Counted from the first letter of the stretch, positions 1-9,148 are shown. The stretch: 38,308 bases of DNA from an alpha proteobacterium AAP81b (GCA_001295935.1 LJHX01000006.1:1-38308), one strand, 5' to 3'. Program-made: numbers and translations. The notes: generated from the letters alone by a model not told the origin.

Positions 1-1596
1 CGGGCGCAGGCCGTCGTGAAAGCACAGCCGCCGCGGCGGGGCGTCGCCGAGGCGGAAGCGGGTGACGAGGCCACTGGCGTCGCTGTCGCCATCGTCGCCG
101 ACCCAGTCGCCGCGGCCGAGCCGCGCCCGCCCACCGGCGGCGATCGCCTCGACACCCTGTCCGGGCGTCTCGCGAAGCGCGCCGACGCTGGCCGGCAAGA
201 TGCCGTCGCCGCGCAGCGCCGCCGCCAGCGCGCGCGCCAGCGGATGTCGGCTCGCCTGCGCCAGCGCCAGCGCGACAGGCTTTTCGGCAAGCCCAAGCGC
301 CAGCACGCCATCGGGCACCGGCCGGCCGAGGGTCAGCGTGCCGGTCTTGTCGAACAGCACCAGATCGGCGCTGGCCAGGCGTTCGAGCGCCGAACCGTCC
401 TTGATCAGCACGTCTTTGCGCATCAGCGCGCCGCTCGCCACCACCTGGGCGATCGGCACCGCGAGCCCGAGCGCGCAGGGGCAGGTGATGATCAGCACGG
501 CAACGGCGATCAGCAATGCCTCGTGCCAGCCGGCGCCGGCGATCATCCAGCCGATAAAGCTCAGCAGGGCAAGGCTGTGCACCGCCGGGGCGTAGAGCCG
601 CGCGGCGCGATCGGCGATGCGGACATAGCGCGATTTCGCCTGGCCGGCGTCGGCCATGGCGCGGGCGATATCGGCGATTGCGGTATCGCCGCCCGCCGCC
701 GTCACCCGCACCGTCAGCACCGCATCGAGGTTGATCGTCCCGGCGAGCACCGTATCGCCGGGCGCAACCGCGACGGGTTCGCTCTCGCCGGTGATCAGCG
801 CGCGGTCGACATGGCCGGCGCCGGCCTCGACGATGCCATCGGCGGCAAAGCGCTCGCCGGCGGCGACGAGCAGCCGCATGCCGCGCGCCATCTCGGCGGC
901 GGCGCGCCAGCTGGTGCTGCCATCGGCGGCGAGCACCTGGCCGCCGGGCGCCGTCTGGCGCAGCAGCGCCGCGACGCTGTCGCTCGCCCGTGCCCGCATC
1001 GCGCTGTCGAGAAAGCGCCCGGCCAATAGGAAGAACAGCAGCATCGTCGCGCCGTCGAAATAGGCGTGGGCGCCGCCCACAAGGGTCTCGAACAGGCTGA
1101 CCGCGGTGGTCAGCACAACGCCGATCGAGATCGGCACGTCCATATTGGTGCGGCCATGGCGCAGCGCGCCCCAGGCGCTGGCGAAGAACGGCCGCCCGGC
1201 ATAGGCGATGGCGGGCAGCGCGATCAGCGCCGACAGCCAGTGGAACAGCGTCCGCGTCGCCGGATCGGCGCCCGACCAGATCGACACCGACAGCAGCATG
1301 ATGTTCATCGCGGCAAAGCCGGCGACACCCATCGCTTTCAGCAGCCGTCGCGCCTCGGCCTGTTCCGGCGGGGCGGCCTCGCCGAGGAAGGGCGCCGCGG
1401 TGAAGCCCAGCCGCTCGACCGCGGCGCGCAGCGCCTCGCCGTCGAGGCCGGCGTCATGGGCGATGCTGACGCGCTTCGTGGTGAAATTGACTCGCGCCGC
1501 GGCGACGCCGGGGAGCTGCGCCAGCCCGGTCTCGAGTTTGGCGATGCAGCCGGCACAGCGCAGCCCGTCGACGGCGAAGACACTCGTCGCCGTCAC
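1..1596 (-). CDS. ccoI: Cation (copper) transporting P-type ATPase of cbb3 oxidase assembly, 3' part missing
   Basis: This is an inner-membrane P1B-type ATPase that supplies copper for cbb3 oxidase maturation. The reading frame is open from a GTG at 1594-1596 to the left edge, giving 532 residues, so the C-terminus lies outside the window. An N-terminal metal-binding domain carries CAGC (residues 14-17). TGES of the actuator domain lies near residue 269, the ion-path motif CPC near 373, and the phosphorylation motif DKTGTLT near 415. The GDGxNDxPAL hinge motif expected further on is not reached. The GTG overlaps the ccoH stop (GTGA), which fixes the start and implies translational coupling. 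The N-terminus is short compared with CcoI/FixI proteins that carry extra cysteine-rich segments. A general copper-exporting ATPase would have the same motifs; the operon position favours CcoI. Confidence 0.93.
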   Translation of the reverse strand, partial: MTATSVFAVDGLRCAGCIAKLETGLAQLPGVAAARVNFTTKRVSIAHDAGLDGEALRAAVERLGFTAAPFLGEAAPPEQAEARRLLKAMGVAGFAAMNIMLLSVSIWSGADPATRTLFHWLSALIALPAIAYAGRPFFASAWGALRHGRTNMDVPISIGVVLTTAVSLFETLVGGAHAYFDGATMLLFFLLAGRFLDSAMRARASDSVAALLRQTAPGGQVLAADGSTSWRAAAEMARGMRLLVAAGERFAADGIVEAGAGHVDRALITGESEPVAVAPGDTVLAGTINLDAVLTVRVTAAGGDTAIADIARAMADAGQAKSRYVRIADRAARLYAPAVHSLALLSFIGWMIAGAGWHEALLIAVAVLIITCPCALGLAVPIAQVVASGALMRKDVLIKDGSALERLASADLVLFDKTGTLTLGRPVPDGVLALGLAEKPVALALAQASRHPLARALAAALRGDGILPASVGALRETPGQGVEAIAAGGRARLGRGDWVGDDGDSDASGLVTRFRLGDAPPRRLCFHDGLRP

Positions 1597-2033
1597 GCCG
1601 GCACCTCGGCGTCGAAATGCGCCAGATGCCCGGCGAGGCGGACATCGACGCGGACGAGATAGCGCCCCGCCGGCAACGCCGCCGCGGCGCGATAACCGCC
1701 GGCGGTCGCCGCAAAGGCCAGCGCGCGGTCGGGCACCGCGCCGAGCGGATGGCGCGCCGTCGCCGTCACCACCGCGCCCGCCGGCAACCCGGCGACCTCG
1801 ACATGGCGCGCCGCATCGACCGTCACATGCGCCCGCCAGCCGAGCGCGCGTTGCGCCCGCCCCGCCGCCAGCCAGGTGTTGAAGCGCTGGCTGGCGACAT
1901 AGCTATTATCGACGACGGTGCCGCCGAAGGTCGTGCTGGCGAGCCTCGCCATCGTCAGGTTGACGGCGATGACCAGCGTGAAAAAGCCGACCATCACCGC
2001 CGTCATGTGCCAGCCGGTGAAACGCCGCGTCAT
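1593..2033 (-). CDS. ccoH: FixH-family cbb3 oxidase assembly protein
   Basis: This 146-residue protein has one transmembrane segment near residues 9-30 and a periplasmic domain. It has the N-terminal pattern typical of FixH, including FTGWHM and an NLTMARLASTTFGGTVVDNSYVAS-like stretch. FixH/CcoH assists assembly or stability of the cbb3 cytochrome oxidase, probably together with CcoI copper delivery. Its start codon overlaps the ccoG stop codon (ATGA) and its own stop overlaps the ccoI GTG, so it sits in the middle of a tightly coupled assembly segment. Nothing appears truncated. Confidence 0.92.
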   Translation of the reverse strand: MTRRFTGWHMTAVMVGFFTLVIAVNLTMARLASTTFGGTVVDNSYVASQRFNTWLAAGRAQRALGWRAHVTVDAARHVEVAGLPAGAVVTATARHPLGAVPDRALAFAATAGGYRAAAALPAGRYLVRVDVRLAGHLAHFDAEVPA

Positions 2034-3484
2034 CGTTCGTCCTCCGGCCGCTCGAAGCGACTCGTCGCCGTCGCGGTGCCGCCGCCGGCATCGAGCCCGC
2101 GAACGCTGAATTCCAGCGGCACATGTTCCTCGCCCGCCGCCGGCGCCGCAACGAACAGCCGGCGCTCATCGAGCTGGTCGGCGGCGAGATGCAGCCTGAG
2201 CCGCGTGCCGGCGGCGGCGCGGCTGCCGGTCTCGCGCCACAGCGCCGCGCCCGCCACCCCGGCGATGGCGACTTCGACGTCGCGCGGCCGCGCCTCCATG
2301 TTGCGCAGCTTGACGGTATAGGCGTTGCGGATGCTGCCATCGGCGAGGCGCACCCATTCGGGGTTGCGATCGGCGGCGACGCTGATGTCGAGCCGCGTCC
2401 GCGTGCCGAGGGTGAACAGCATGGCGACGCCGACGGCGCTCCAGGCGCCGAGATAGACCAGCGTGCGCGGCCGCAGCACGCGCTTCAGCGCCGGGCGCGG
2501 CGTGCCGCCGGCCCTGGCAATCGCCGTGTCGGCGACCGAGGTATAGCCGATCAGCTTGTCGGGGCGGCCGACGCGGGTCATCACCGCGTCGCAGGCGTCG
2601 ATGCACAGCCCGCAGGTGATGCAGCCGATCTGCGGCCCTTCGCGAATGTCGATTCCCGTCGGGCAGACCGCGACACAGGCGTTGCAATCGATGCAGTCGC
2701 CCGTCGGCGCCGCCGCCTCGCCCGCGGCGCGCTTCAGCCCATGCGACCGCGGCTCGCCGCGCCACGCCTTGTAGGTGACGATCAGCGATTGTTCGTCGAG
2801 CATCGCCGTCTGGATGCGCGGCCAGGGGCACATGTAGATGCAGACCTGCTCGCGCATCAGCCCGCCGAGCGCATAGGTGGTAAAGGTCAACACGCCAACC
2901 GTCGCATAGGCGGCAAAGGGCGCCGTGCCGGCGAAGAGCTGGCGCGCCAGCGTCGGCGCATCGGCGAAATAGAAGATCCAGGCGCCGCCGGTCAGCACCG
3001 CGATGACGAGCCAGATCCCGTGTTTCAGCGCGCGCCGCGCCAGCTTGGCGGGTCCCCAGGGGGCCGCAGCCAAGCGCAGCTGGGCATTGCGATCGCCGTC
3101 GATCAGCCGCTCGACATGGACGAACAGGTCGATCCACACCGTCTGCGGACAGGCATAGCCGCACCAGGCACGCCCCACCGCCGAGGTGACGAGGAACAGG
3201 CCAACGCCGGCCATCACCAGCAGCCCGGTGACATAGTAGAATTCATGCGGCCAGATCTCGATCTGGAACATGTAGAAGCGGCGGTGTTCGATATCGACGA
3301 GCACCGCCTGGGTCGGCGCCCAGGGGCCGCGATCCCAGCGCAGCCAGGGCGTCGCGTAGTAGATGGCGAGGGTGACCGCCATCACCAGCCATTTGAAGCG
3401 CCGGAAGGCGCCGTCGATCGCCTTGGGGAAGACGCTGCGCCGGGCGACAAAGAATTCCGGCGGGCGCGGGTCAGCCTCGGCCAT
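2030..3484 (-). CDS. ccoG: Cytochrome c oxidase accessory protein CcoG (FixG/RdxB), polyferredoxin
   Basis: This is a 484-residue membrane iron-sulfur protein thought to reduce copper for cbb3 oxidase assembly. Several membrane segments (around residues 32-50, 85-105 and 150-200) are followed by cysteine motifs: CGYACP, CIYMCP, and a bacterial ferredoxin pair CIDCNACVAVCP and CITCGLCIDACD. The C-terminal half after a last membrane segment is the periplasmic FixG C-terminal domain. I chose the ATG at 3482-3484 because the protein then begins MAEADPRPPEFF. The longer open frame to 3637 only adds arginine-rich antisense of ccoP. The start overlaps the end of ccoP by 14 bases and the stop overlaps ccoH by four. 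Confidence 0.94.
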   Translation of the reverse strand: MAEADPRPPEFFVARRSVFPKAIDGAFRRFKWLVMAVTLAIYYATPWLRWDRGPWAPTQAVLVDIEHRRFYMFQIEIWPHEFYYVTGLLVMAGVGLFLVTSAVGRAWCGYACPQTVWIDLFVHVERLIDGDRNAQLRLAAAPWGPAKLARRALKHGIWLVIAVLTGGAWIFYFADAPTLARQLFAGTAPFAAYATVGVLTFTTYALGGLMREQVCIYMCPWPRIQTAMLDEQSLIVTYKAWRGEPRSHGLKRAAGEAAAPTGDCIDCNACVAVCPTGIDIREGPQIGCITCGLCIDACDAVMTRVGRPDKLIGYTSVADTAIARAGGTPRPALKRVLRPRTLVYLGAWSAVGVAMLFTLGTRTRLDISVAADRNPEWVRLADGSIRNAYTVKLRNMEARPRDVEVAIAGVAGAALWRETGSRAAAGTRLRLHLAADQLDERRLFVAAPAAGEEHVPLEFSVRGLDAGGGTATATSRFERPEDER

Positions 3485-4439
3485 GGTCGCTCGCCGTCGC
3501 CGCGGACGCGGCGGCGGGCGCCGCTGCAACCGGCGCCGCCTCGCCGCCGCCAAGCGAATGCACATAGGCCGCCAGCATCTTGATGGTGACGGGATCGACG
3601 CGCCCCGCCCAGGCCGGCATGACGCCGCCGCGGGCATTGTGGATCGTCGTCGTCAGGCTCGCCGTATCGCCGCCATAGAGCCAGATCGCGTCAGTGAGAT
3701 TGGGCGCGCCGAGCTCGCGATTGCCCATGCCGGCGGGGCCATGACAGACGGCGCAATTCTCGGCGAACAACGCCGCGCCGCGCGTAGCGGCGCCGTTCGC
3801 CGGCGCCTGGCGCGAAATGGCGCGGACATGCGCGACGAGATCGGCGATCTGGCCTGCCTTCAGGATGCCGTCACGCCCGAAGGCCGGCATCTGCGATTGG
3901 CGGGTTTCGTCGTCGCCCGGATAGCGGATGCCGTGCTGCAGCGTCGTCGCGATGGTCGCGATGTCGCCGCCCCACAGCCAGTCGTCGTCGTTGAGGTTGG
4001 GATAGCCCTTCGACCCGGCGGCGCCGCCGCCATGGCATTGCACGCAATGCACCTTGAACGCCGACCGCCCGCCGCGTGTCGCGGCGTCGAGCAGCGCCGG
4101 ATTGCCCGCCAGCGCCGCGATCGGCAGCGCCGCCAGCGCGCGCCGCATCGGCGCCTGGCGCGCGGTTTCGGCAGTCAGTTCCTTCGCCAGCTCGCCGCGG
4201 CTCGACCAGCCGAGCAGGCCCGGCGTGGCGCGCGTCGCCAGCGGAATCGCCGGATAGGCGATGGCATAGACGATGGCGAAGACGACGCAGGCATAGAAGA
4301 TCGTCAGCCACCAGCGCGGCATCGGCGTATCGAGTTCCTCGATCCCGTCCCATTGATGGCCGACCGTCGCGGTGCCGGTCGGCACGTCGACGCGGCTGCC
4401 GGCGCTGCGGGTCGGCGAAGGGCCGGGGTGCTCAGCCAT
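3471..4439 (-). CDS. ccoP: cbb3-type cytochrome c oxidase subunit III (diheme c)
   Basis: This 322-residue subunit passes electrons into the cbb3 oxidase. An N-terminal cytoplasmic tail is followed by a membrane anchor around residues 43-63 (WWLTIFYACVVF), then two periplasmic cytochrome c domains with heme motifs CVQCH (132-136) and CAVCH (229-233). The later methionines of the form QMPAFG and VMPAW are the expected distal heme ligands. A low-complexity alanine-rich tail ends the protein. The start overlaps the ccoQ stop by eight bases. Length and domain order are normal for CcoP. Confidence 0.96.
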   Translation of the reverse strand: MAEHPGPSPTRSAGSRVDVPTGTATVGHQWDGIEELDTPMPRWWLTIFYACVVFAIVYAIAYPAIPLATRATPGLLGWSSRGELAKELTAETARQAPMRRALAALPIAALAGNPALLDAATRGGRSAFKVHCVQCHGGGAAGSKGYPNLNDDDWLWGGDIATIATTLQHGIRYPGDDETRQSQMPAFGRDGILKAGQIADLVAHVRAISRQAPANGAATRGAALFAENCAVCHGPAGMGNRELGAPNLTDAIWLYGGDTASLTTTIHNARGGVMPAWAGRVDPVTIKMLAAYVHSLGGGEAAPVAAAPAAASAATASDHGRG

Positions 4440-4608
4440 GGCGGTCGTCCTCGTCGAAAATCATCGTCGCGGCGCGGGCGTGGTGGCCACGCGCCCCCGG
4501 CCGGAAGGTCCAGGCGATGGCGCCCAGGAAGACCAAAGTCATGAACACCAGCCCCCAGCTGTCGGCGGCGTGGCGCAGCGCGTCATAGGTCAGCGCGCTC
4601 GGGCTCAT
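4432..4608 (-). CDS. ccoQ: cbb3-type oxidase small subunit CcoQ
   Basis: This small gene encodes 58 residues, begins [19 protein letters not shown], and has one membrane segment ([17 protein letters not shown]) followed by a charged tail ending DDRHG. It lies exactly where CcoQ is found, between ccoO and ccoP. Its ATG overlaps the ccoO stop and its stop overlaps the ccoP start. CcoQ is a one-helix subunit that stabilises the CcoNOP complex. Sequence conservation in this family is low, so the call rests mainly on size, the single helix and position. Confidence 0.88.
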   Translation of the reverse strand: MSPSALTYDALRHAADSWGLVFMTLVFLGAIAWTFRPGARGHHARAATMIFDEDDRHG

Positions 4609-5339
4609 CGCGCCGCCTCCTGCGCACTCGCGGTGGCGAAATCGACATGGCTGCCGAGCGACTGGAGATAGGCGACCAGCGCGTCCATCTCGGTCAGGCG
4701 CGCGGGCTTGCCGTCGAAATCGCGGATCAGCACCTTGGGGTAGCGCTTGGCGAGATCACCGGCGTCGGCGTCGGGATCGGCCTGGGCGGCCAGGTCGGCG
4801 GCGGCGCGGGCGATGTCGGCATCGGAATAGGGCACGCCGACGTGGCGCAGCGCCGTCAGATGCGCCGCGATATCGGCGATCTTGAGGTCACGGTCGGCGA
4901 GAAAGGCATAGGGCGGCATGATCGACTGCGGCACCACGGCGCGCGGATCGGCGAGATGCTGGACGTGCCATTCATCCGAATAGCGGCCGCCGACGCGCGC
5001 CAAGTCGGGGCCGGTGCGCTCCGATCCCCATTGGAAGGGGTGGTCGTACATGCTTTCGGCGGCGAGGCTGTAGTGGCCGTAGCGCTCGGTCTCGTCGCGG
5101 AACGGCCGGATCATCTGGCTGTGGCAGCCATAGCAACCCTCGCGGACATAGATGTTGCGCCCGGCGAGCTCGAGCGGCGTGTAGGGGCGCACCCCCTCGA
5201 CGCGCGTCACCGTCGATTCGATCCAGAACAACGGCGCGATCTCGACGATGCCGCCGATGGCGACGGTGATGAAGGCCAGCACCGCGAGCAGCGTGACCCG
5301 GCGCTCGATGACCTTGTGGCGGACATAGATCGAAGCCAT
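4605..5339 (-). CDS. ccoO: cbb3-type cytochrome c oxidase subunit II (monoheme c)
   Basis: This 244-residue membrane-anchored cytochrome c relays electrons within the cbb3 oxidase. An N-terminal helix (residues about 15-38) anchors a periplasmic domain with a single heme motif CYGCH (69-73), embedded in the family signature around [14 protein letters not shown]. The conserved distal methionine is probably in SIMPPYAFL. The gene begins 11 bases after the ccoN stop and overlaps ccoQ by four bases. Length is typical and no defect is seen. Confidence 0.96.
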   Translation of the reverse strand: MASIYVRHKVIERRVTLLAVLAFITVAIGGIVEIAPLFWIESTVTRVEGVRPYTPLELAGRNIYVREGCYGCHSQMIRPFRDETERYGHYSLAAESMYDHPFQWGSERTGPDLARVGGRYSDEWHVQHLADPRAVVPQSIMPPYAFLADRDLKIADIAAHLTALRHVGVPYSDADIARAAADLAAQADPDADAGDLAKRYPKVLIRDFDGKPARLTEMDALVAYLQSLGSHVDFATASAQEAAR

Positions 5340-5350
5340 CGCAAGCGGCC

Positions 5351-7024
5351 TTATTCAGCAGGGAGCGCGGCAGCGCCGGCGGGGGCGAAGGGAGCGAGGG
5401 GCCGGTCGCGCCCCGGATCGAAGGCGGCGCCCGCCATCGGCGCCTCGTCGCGCAGCCGCCCGGCGATCGTCATGCCGATGTTCCACGCCATGACCAGGGC
5501 GCCGCTGAAGTAGAGCAGCCCGCCGGCGACGCGGATGATGTAATAGGGGTGCATCGCCGCGACGACTTCGACAAAGGCGTAGACGAGGTAGCCGTCGCCG
5601 CCATATTCGCGCCACATCAGCCCCTGGGTGATCCCCGCCACCCACATCGACGCGGTGTAGAAAACGATGCCGAGCGTCGCCAGCCAGAAGTGCAGATTGA
5701 CCAGCCGCAGCGAATAGAGCCGCTGCCGCCCCCACAGCCGCGGCGCCATATAGTAGAGCGACGCGAAGGTGATCATGCCGTTCCAGCCGAGCGCGCCCGA
5801 ATGGACATGGCCGATCGTCCAATTGGTATAGTGGCTCAAGGAATTGACCGACTTGATCGACATCATCGGCCCTTCGAAGGTCGACATGCCGTAAAAGGCC
5901 AGCGCTGCCACCATCATCCGGATGATCGGATCGGTGCGCACCCGGTCCCAGGCGCCATTGAGCGTCATCAGCCCGTTGATCATGCCGCCCCACGACGGCA
6001 TCCACAGCATCACCGAGAACACCATGCCGAGCGTCTGCGCCCAATCGGGCAGCGCGGTGTAGTGCAGGTGATGCGGCCCCGCCCAGATATAGAGGAAGAT
6101 CAGCGACCAGAAGTGCACGATCGACAGGCGATAGCTATACACCGGCCGATCGGCCTGCTTCGGCACGAAATAATACATCATGCCGAGAAAGCCCGCGGTC
6201 AGGAAGAAACCGACGGCATTATGGCCATACCACCATTGCACCAGCGCATCCTGGACCCCCGAGAACGCCGAATAGGACTTCGACCCGAGCCACGACACCG
6301 GCAGCGACAGATTGTTGACGAGGTGGAGCATCGCCACGGTGATGATGAAGGCGAGGAAGAACCAGTTCGCCACATAGATGTGCGGTTCGTGCCGCTTGGC
6401 GATGGTGCCGACGAAGACGGCGAGATAGGCAACCCAGACGATCGTCAGCCAGATATCGACATACCATTCGGGCTCGGCATATTCGCGGCTTTCGGTGACG
6501 CCCAGCACATAGCCGGTGGCGGCGAGCACGATGAACAGCTGATAGCCCCAGAAGACGAAGCGCGCGAGGCCCGGCATGAACAGCCGGGCGCGGCAGGTGC
6601 GCTGGACGATGTAGAAGCTCGTCGCGATCAGCGCGTTGCCGCCGAAGGCGAAGATCACCGCCGAGGTGTGCAGCGGCCGCAACCGGCCGAAGGTGGTGAA
6701 TTCGGAATTGAGATTGGCGAGCGGCCAGGCCAGCTGGCTGGCGATGACGACCCCCATCAACAGCCCGACGACACCCCAGAACACCGTGGCGATGACGCCC
6801 CAGCGGATGACCTCGTCATAATATTGCCCTGAGAGGTCGGCGGGCGCCGCCGGCTGGTGGGAATAATTGCCGCGCACCGCGGTGGTGACGCCGAGCAACG
6901 CCGCCGCCAGCGCGACGATCGCCATATGGACGGCAAAGCCGCGATCGGCGCCGGCGAGCGCCGCGACCAGCGCCAGCAGCGCCAGCCCCAGCCAACCGCT
7001 CGATCTCAGCAGAATTGCCGTCAT
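5351..7024 (-). CDS. ccoN: cbb3-type cytochrome c oxidase catalytic subunit I
   Basis: This 557-residue heme-copper oxidase subunit carries low-spin heme b and the heme b3-CuB site that reduces oxygen and pumps protons. It has about a dozen membrane segments. Conserved histidines occur in RPLHTSAV (His119), [22 protein letters not shown] and [16 protein letters not shown] placed the start at the ATG 7022-7024, preceded by AGGTGGGCAC as ribosome site; the protein then begins with hydrophobic [13 protein letters not shown]. The longer open frame to 7216 adds an arginine-rich stretch running through the FNR site and is unlikely to be translated. It is the first gene of the ccoNOQPGHI operon. Confidence 0.96.
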   Translation of the reverse strand: MTAILLRSSGWLGLALLALVAALAGADRGFAVHMAIVALAAALLGVTTAVRGNYSHQPAAPADLSGQYYDEVIRWGVIATVFWGVVGLLMGVVIASQLAWPLANLNSEFTTFGRLRPLHTSAVIFAFGGNALIATSFYIVQRTCRARLFMPGLARFVFWGYQLFIVLAATGYVLGVTESREYAEPEWYVDIWLTIVWVAYLAVFVGTIAKRHEPHIYVANWFFLAFIITVAMLHLVNNLSLPVSWLGSKSYSAFSGVQDALVQWWYGHNAVGFFLTAGFLGMMYYFVPKQADRPVYSYRLSIVHFWSLIFLYIWAGPHHLHYTALPDWAQTLGMVFSVMLWMPSWGGMINGLMTLNGAWDRVRTDPIIRMMVAALAFYGMSTFEGPMMSIKSVNSLSHYTNWTIGHVHSGALGWNGMITFASLYYMAPRLWGRQRLYSLRLVNLHFWLATLGIVFYTASMWVAGITQGLMWREYGGDGYLVYAFVEVVAAMHPYYIIRVAGGLLYFSGALVMAWNIGMTIAGRLRDEAPMAGAAFDPGRDRPLAPFAPAGAAALPAE

Positions 7025-7091
7025 GTGCCCACCTGATGCCCGCCTGATGTGACGCCGCCCCCGGCTTTGGGCGCCGGCGTCATGGGCGGCA

Positions 7092-7105
7092 TTGATCTGG
7101 ATCAA
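7092..7105. promoter_or_regulatory. FNR/FixK-type anaerobox upstream of ccoN
   Basis: TTGATCTGGATCAA is a perfect match to the FNR/FixK consensus TTGAT-N4-ATCAA. Its nearer end is 67 bases before the ccoN start codon, a usual arrangement for activation of cbb3 operons by Fnr or FixK when oxygen falls. No clear sigma-70 minus-10 box is visible downstream, as expected for an activator-dependent promoter. The site is symmetrical and also lies 104 bases before the plus-strand DUF1801 gene, so effects in both directions are possible. The regulator gene is not in the window. Confidence 0.9.
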
Positions 7106-7209
7106 AGCGCGCGGCGGCGTCACGATCGCGACGAATTGGCGCAGGGCCAGGCGCGAGGCGATTGACGCCCCCCCGCCGCGACGGGAAACTGCGCGCGAGG
7201 GAGCAGGCC

Positions 7210-7626
7210 ATGACAAGCGACGGCAAGGCGGCAGGACCGGTGGCGGCAGCGGCGAGCGCGGACGGCAGCGCGCGGATCGACGCCTATATCGCCACGCTGC
7301 CGCCGCTGCGCGCCGCGCGGCTGACGGCGCTGCGCGCGCTCGTTCACGAGCTGGCGCCCGGCATCGCCGAGGCGCTCGGCTGGAAGATGCCGGTGTTCCG
7401 CAGCGGCGAGCGCTGGGTCGCGGTCGCGTCGCAGAAGAGCCATGTCAGCGTCTATCTCGGCAGCGAAACCCACGCCGCCACCCTTGCGGCGGCGGTCGTC
7501 GCCAGCGATCCGAAACTCAAGGGCGGCAAGGCCTGCGTCAACATCCCCGACCGCGCCGACCTGCCACTGGCGGCGCTCGCCCCGGCGATCCGCGCGGCGC
7601 TGGCGGGCGCCGATGGCGCAAGCTGA
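7210..7626 (+). CDS. DUF1801 domain (YdhG/YjbR-like fold) protein
   Basis: This 138-residue cytoplasmic protein has DUF1801 features. A helical N-terminus ([19 protein letters not shown]) leads to a strand-rich core with the diagnostic ALGWKMPVF and later GSETHA and [10 protein letters not shown]. Function in this family is not known; members resemble the CyaY/YjbR fold. The ATG at 7210 is preceded by GAGGGAGCAGGCC, a good ribosome site, and is preferred over the upstream ATG at 7162. It lies 12 bases before the MarR regulator gene, so the two are probably cotranscribed, and is divergent from ccoN. Confidence 0.8.
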   Translation: MTSDGKAAGPVAAAASADGSARIDAYIATLPPLRAARLTALRALVHELAPGIAEALGWKMPVFRSGERWVAVASQKSHVSVYLGSETHAATLAAAVVASDPKLKGGKACVNIPDRADLPLAALAPAIRAALAGADGAS

Positions 7627-7638
7627 GGGCGGACGCTG

Positions 7639-8136
7639 ATGGCTGACACCGCGGCTACCGCCGACAATGTGGGCGCCGACGCTCCCGCGCGTGGCTTCGT
7701 CCTCGCCGATTTCCTGCCCTATCAACTGTCGCTCGCCGCCAACGCCGTGTCGCGCGCGGTCGCCGACGGCAGCGGCTATGCGGCGCGCTTCGGCCTCAGC
7801 GCCGCCGAATGGCGGGTGCTCGCCCATGTCGCTGCCGCCGGCACGCCGAGCCAGGCCGAAGTCGCCGGCCTTGCCGCGATGGACAAGATGACGATCAGCC
7901 GCGCGGTGACGTCACTCGGTAGCCGCCGCCTGGTCGACCGCCGCCGCGACCCCGGCGACCGCCGCACCCTCCGCCTGTCGCTGACCGAGGAAGGCGCCCG
8001 CGTCCACGCCCATGTCGCGCCGCGCGCCCTGGCGGTCGAGGCACGACTGCTGGCGGCGCTGTCGTCCGAAGAGGCAGCGACGCTGCGCCGGGCGCTCGCA
8101 ACCTTGGCGAAGGAGAGCGGGCCGCCGGCGGCATAG
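7639..8136 (+). CDS. MarR-family transcriptional regulator
   Basis: This 165-residue winged-helix protein has a dimerisation helix (LADFLPYQLSLAANAVSRAV), a helix-turn-helix (SQAEVAGLAAMDKMTISRAVTSL, residues about 74-96) and the characteristic wing DPGDRRTLRLSLTEEG. MarR proteins bind palindromic operators as dimers and usually repress a neighbouring gene until a ligand, often an aromatic acid, binds. Apart from the accessory genes at 8417-10376, the next metabolic gene is hppD, which carries a palindromic candidate operator (10506-10521). I infer that hppD-hmgA may have been this regulator's target before insertion of the intervening DNA. Direct evidence is lacking. Confidence 0.88.
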   Translation: MADTAATADNVGADAPARGFVLADFLPYQLSLAANAVSRAVADGSGYAARFGLSAAEWRVLAHVAAAGTPSQAEVAGLAAMDKMTISRAVTSLGSRRLVDRRRDPGDRRTLRLSLTEEGARVHAHVAPRALAVEARLLAALSSEEAATLRRALATLAKESGPPAA

Positions 8137-8416
8137 GGCTGATGCTCCAGTCCACCCCGGGTCAGCATTATGTCGGTTGTAGCGGATGACGTGCCAATGG
8201 GCGCACGGAACTCCAGCCCTCTAGGTCCATTGAGTTCTGCCTCAAACGACATCACATTCTCGCAGCGAGGGGTGATCGATGACCGCATCACGAGATGAGC
8301 AATATCCTGAACTGGGTCGAACGGACCGTTCGCCTCGGTTATCTGTTTCGCTAAGTCCGCAGGCGCATGATTTGCTTGAAAGATAACGTGCAAATCAAGG
8401 ACTTACAAAGTCGGAT
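8137..8416. other. Left flank of accessory island, no convincing gene
   Basis: These 280 bases between the MarR gene and the endonuclease gene are clearly less GC-rich than the flanking genes. On the minus strand an open frame begins at a TTG (8391-8393) and runs about 88 residues (MHVIFQANHAPADLAKQITE...) with fairly natural composition before entering antisense of marR. It could be the remnant of a gene whose 3' end was lost. On the plus strand only a 42-residue frame starting at about 8170 is present. Neither has a clear ribosome site and neither is recognised. Confidence 0.35.
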
Positions 8417-9148
8417 ATGATACGCAAAGCGCTTCAGGTTCTACAGGCCGTTGAAACCGCCAAATCTGAGAATGTGGAGCTCATTTTTGACCGAGTTCCT
8501 GAGGGCGACGAATTTTCCGTAGTAGAGATCAAACGCCGCGCGAAAACGAAGATCGATGCCGACGGGACGGCCGCATTAACAGTGCCTGTGCCGACGATTG
8601 AATTGACGGTTAGCGATCGCAGAGAGCTGTCCAATATTTCGCTGGCCACAACTTCGCTCATCGTTTCGAAGAAACCAGTTATCGATGGAATATTGATCGG
8701 TGCGAACCGAGTCGCATGGAACGCGATAGTCGACGTCCTGAAACGTGACTGGTCTCAAACGTATCAAATTCCCCCTGAGGTTCTTGAGGAGCTGGTTGGG
8801 GGAGCCTTTGTAAGGGCAGGTTATGATGATGTCATCTTGACCCCGCGGTCCGGTGATCACGGCCGGGACGTTATCGCCTGTAAGCGAGGGATCGGGAGTA
8901 TCAGGATCATCGGGCCAGTAAAGCGGTACGCCGAGCATCGCGAAGTTAAGTATGACGACATTCGCGCTCTTCTCGGTGTAATGGCAAGCGAGCCGGAGAC
9001 ATCCAAAGGAATGGTTCTAACTACGTCAAAATTTCCACCGGGGTTACTCCGCGAGAAGAACATAGTCCAGTATATGCCCACAAGATTGGAACTTCTGGAC
9101 GGCAAGGATCTGTTGCGCTGGCTATCACAGTTACGAGAAAAAGGTTAA
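8417..9148 (+). CDS. Mrr-like restriction endonuclease family protein, altered catalytic motif
   Basis: This 243-residue protein has an unassigned N-terminal half (residues 1-120) and a C-terminal Mrr-type PD-(D/E)xK nuclease domain (about 125-238). The domain shows LEELVGGAFVRAGYDDV, SGDHGRDVIACK with the metal-binding aspartate, VKRY with the lysine, and GMVLTTSKF. Mrr family enzymes cleave modified or foreign DNA. The position two before the lysine, normally glutamine or glutamate (QxK/ExK), is proline here (IIGPVKRY), so activity is uncertain. Codon use and base composition are far less GC-rich than the neighbours, and no methylase lies beside it. The ATG has only a weak ribosome site (AAGGAC is 16 bases away). 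It is probably an acquired defence gene, possibly degenerating. Confidence 0.78.
   Translation: MIRKALQVLQAVETAKSENVELIFDRVPEGDEFSVVEIKRRAKTKIDADGTAALTVPVPTIELTVSDRRELSNISLATTSLIVSKKPVIDGILIGANRVAWNAIVDVLKRDWSQTYQIPPEVLEELVGGAFVRAGYDDVILTPRSGDHGRDVIACKRGIGSIRIIGPVKRYAEHREVKYDDIRALLGVMASEPETSKGMVLTTSKFPPGLLREKNIVQYMPTRLELLDGKDLLRWLSQLREKG

Noticed and set aside
2166-3164. Long minus-strand frame inside ccoG
   Set aside because: It is an arginine- and alanine-rich shadow of ccoG in another frame, without any motif.
5351-7216. Longer ccoN start at 7216
   Set aside because: It would translate arginine-rich sequence through the FNR box; the ATG at 7022-7024 has a good ribosome site and begins a membrane protein.
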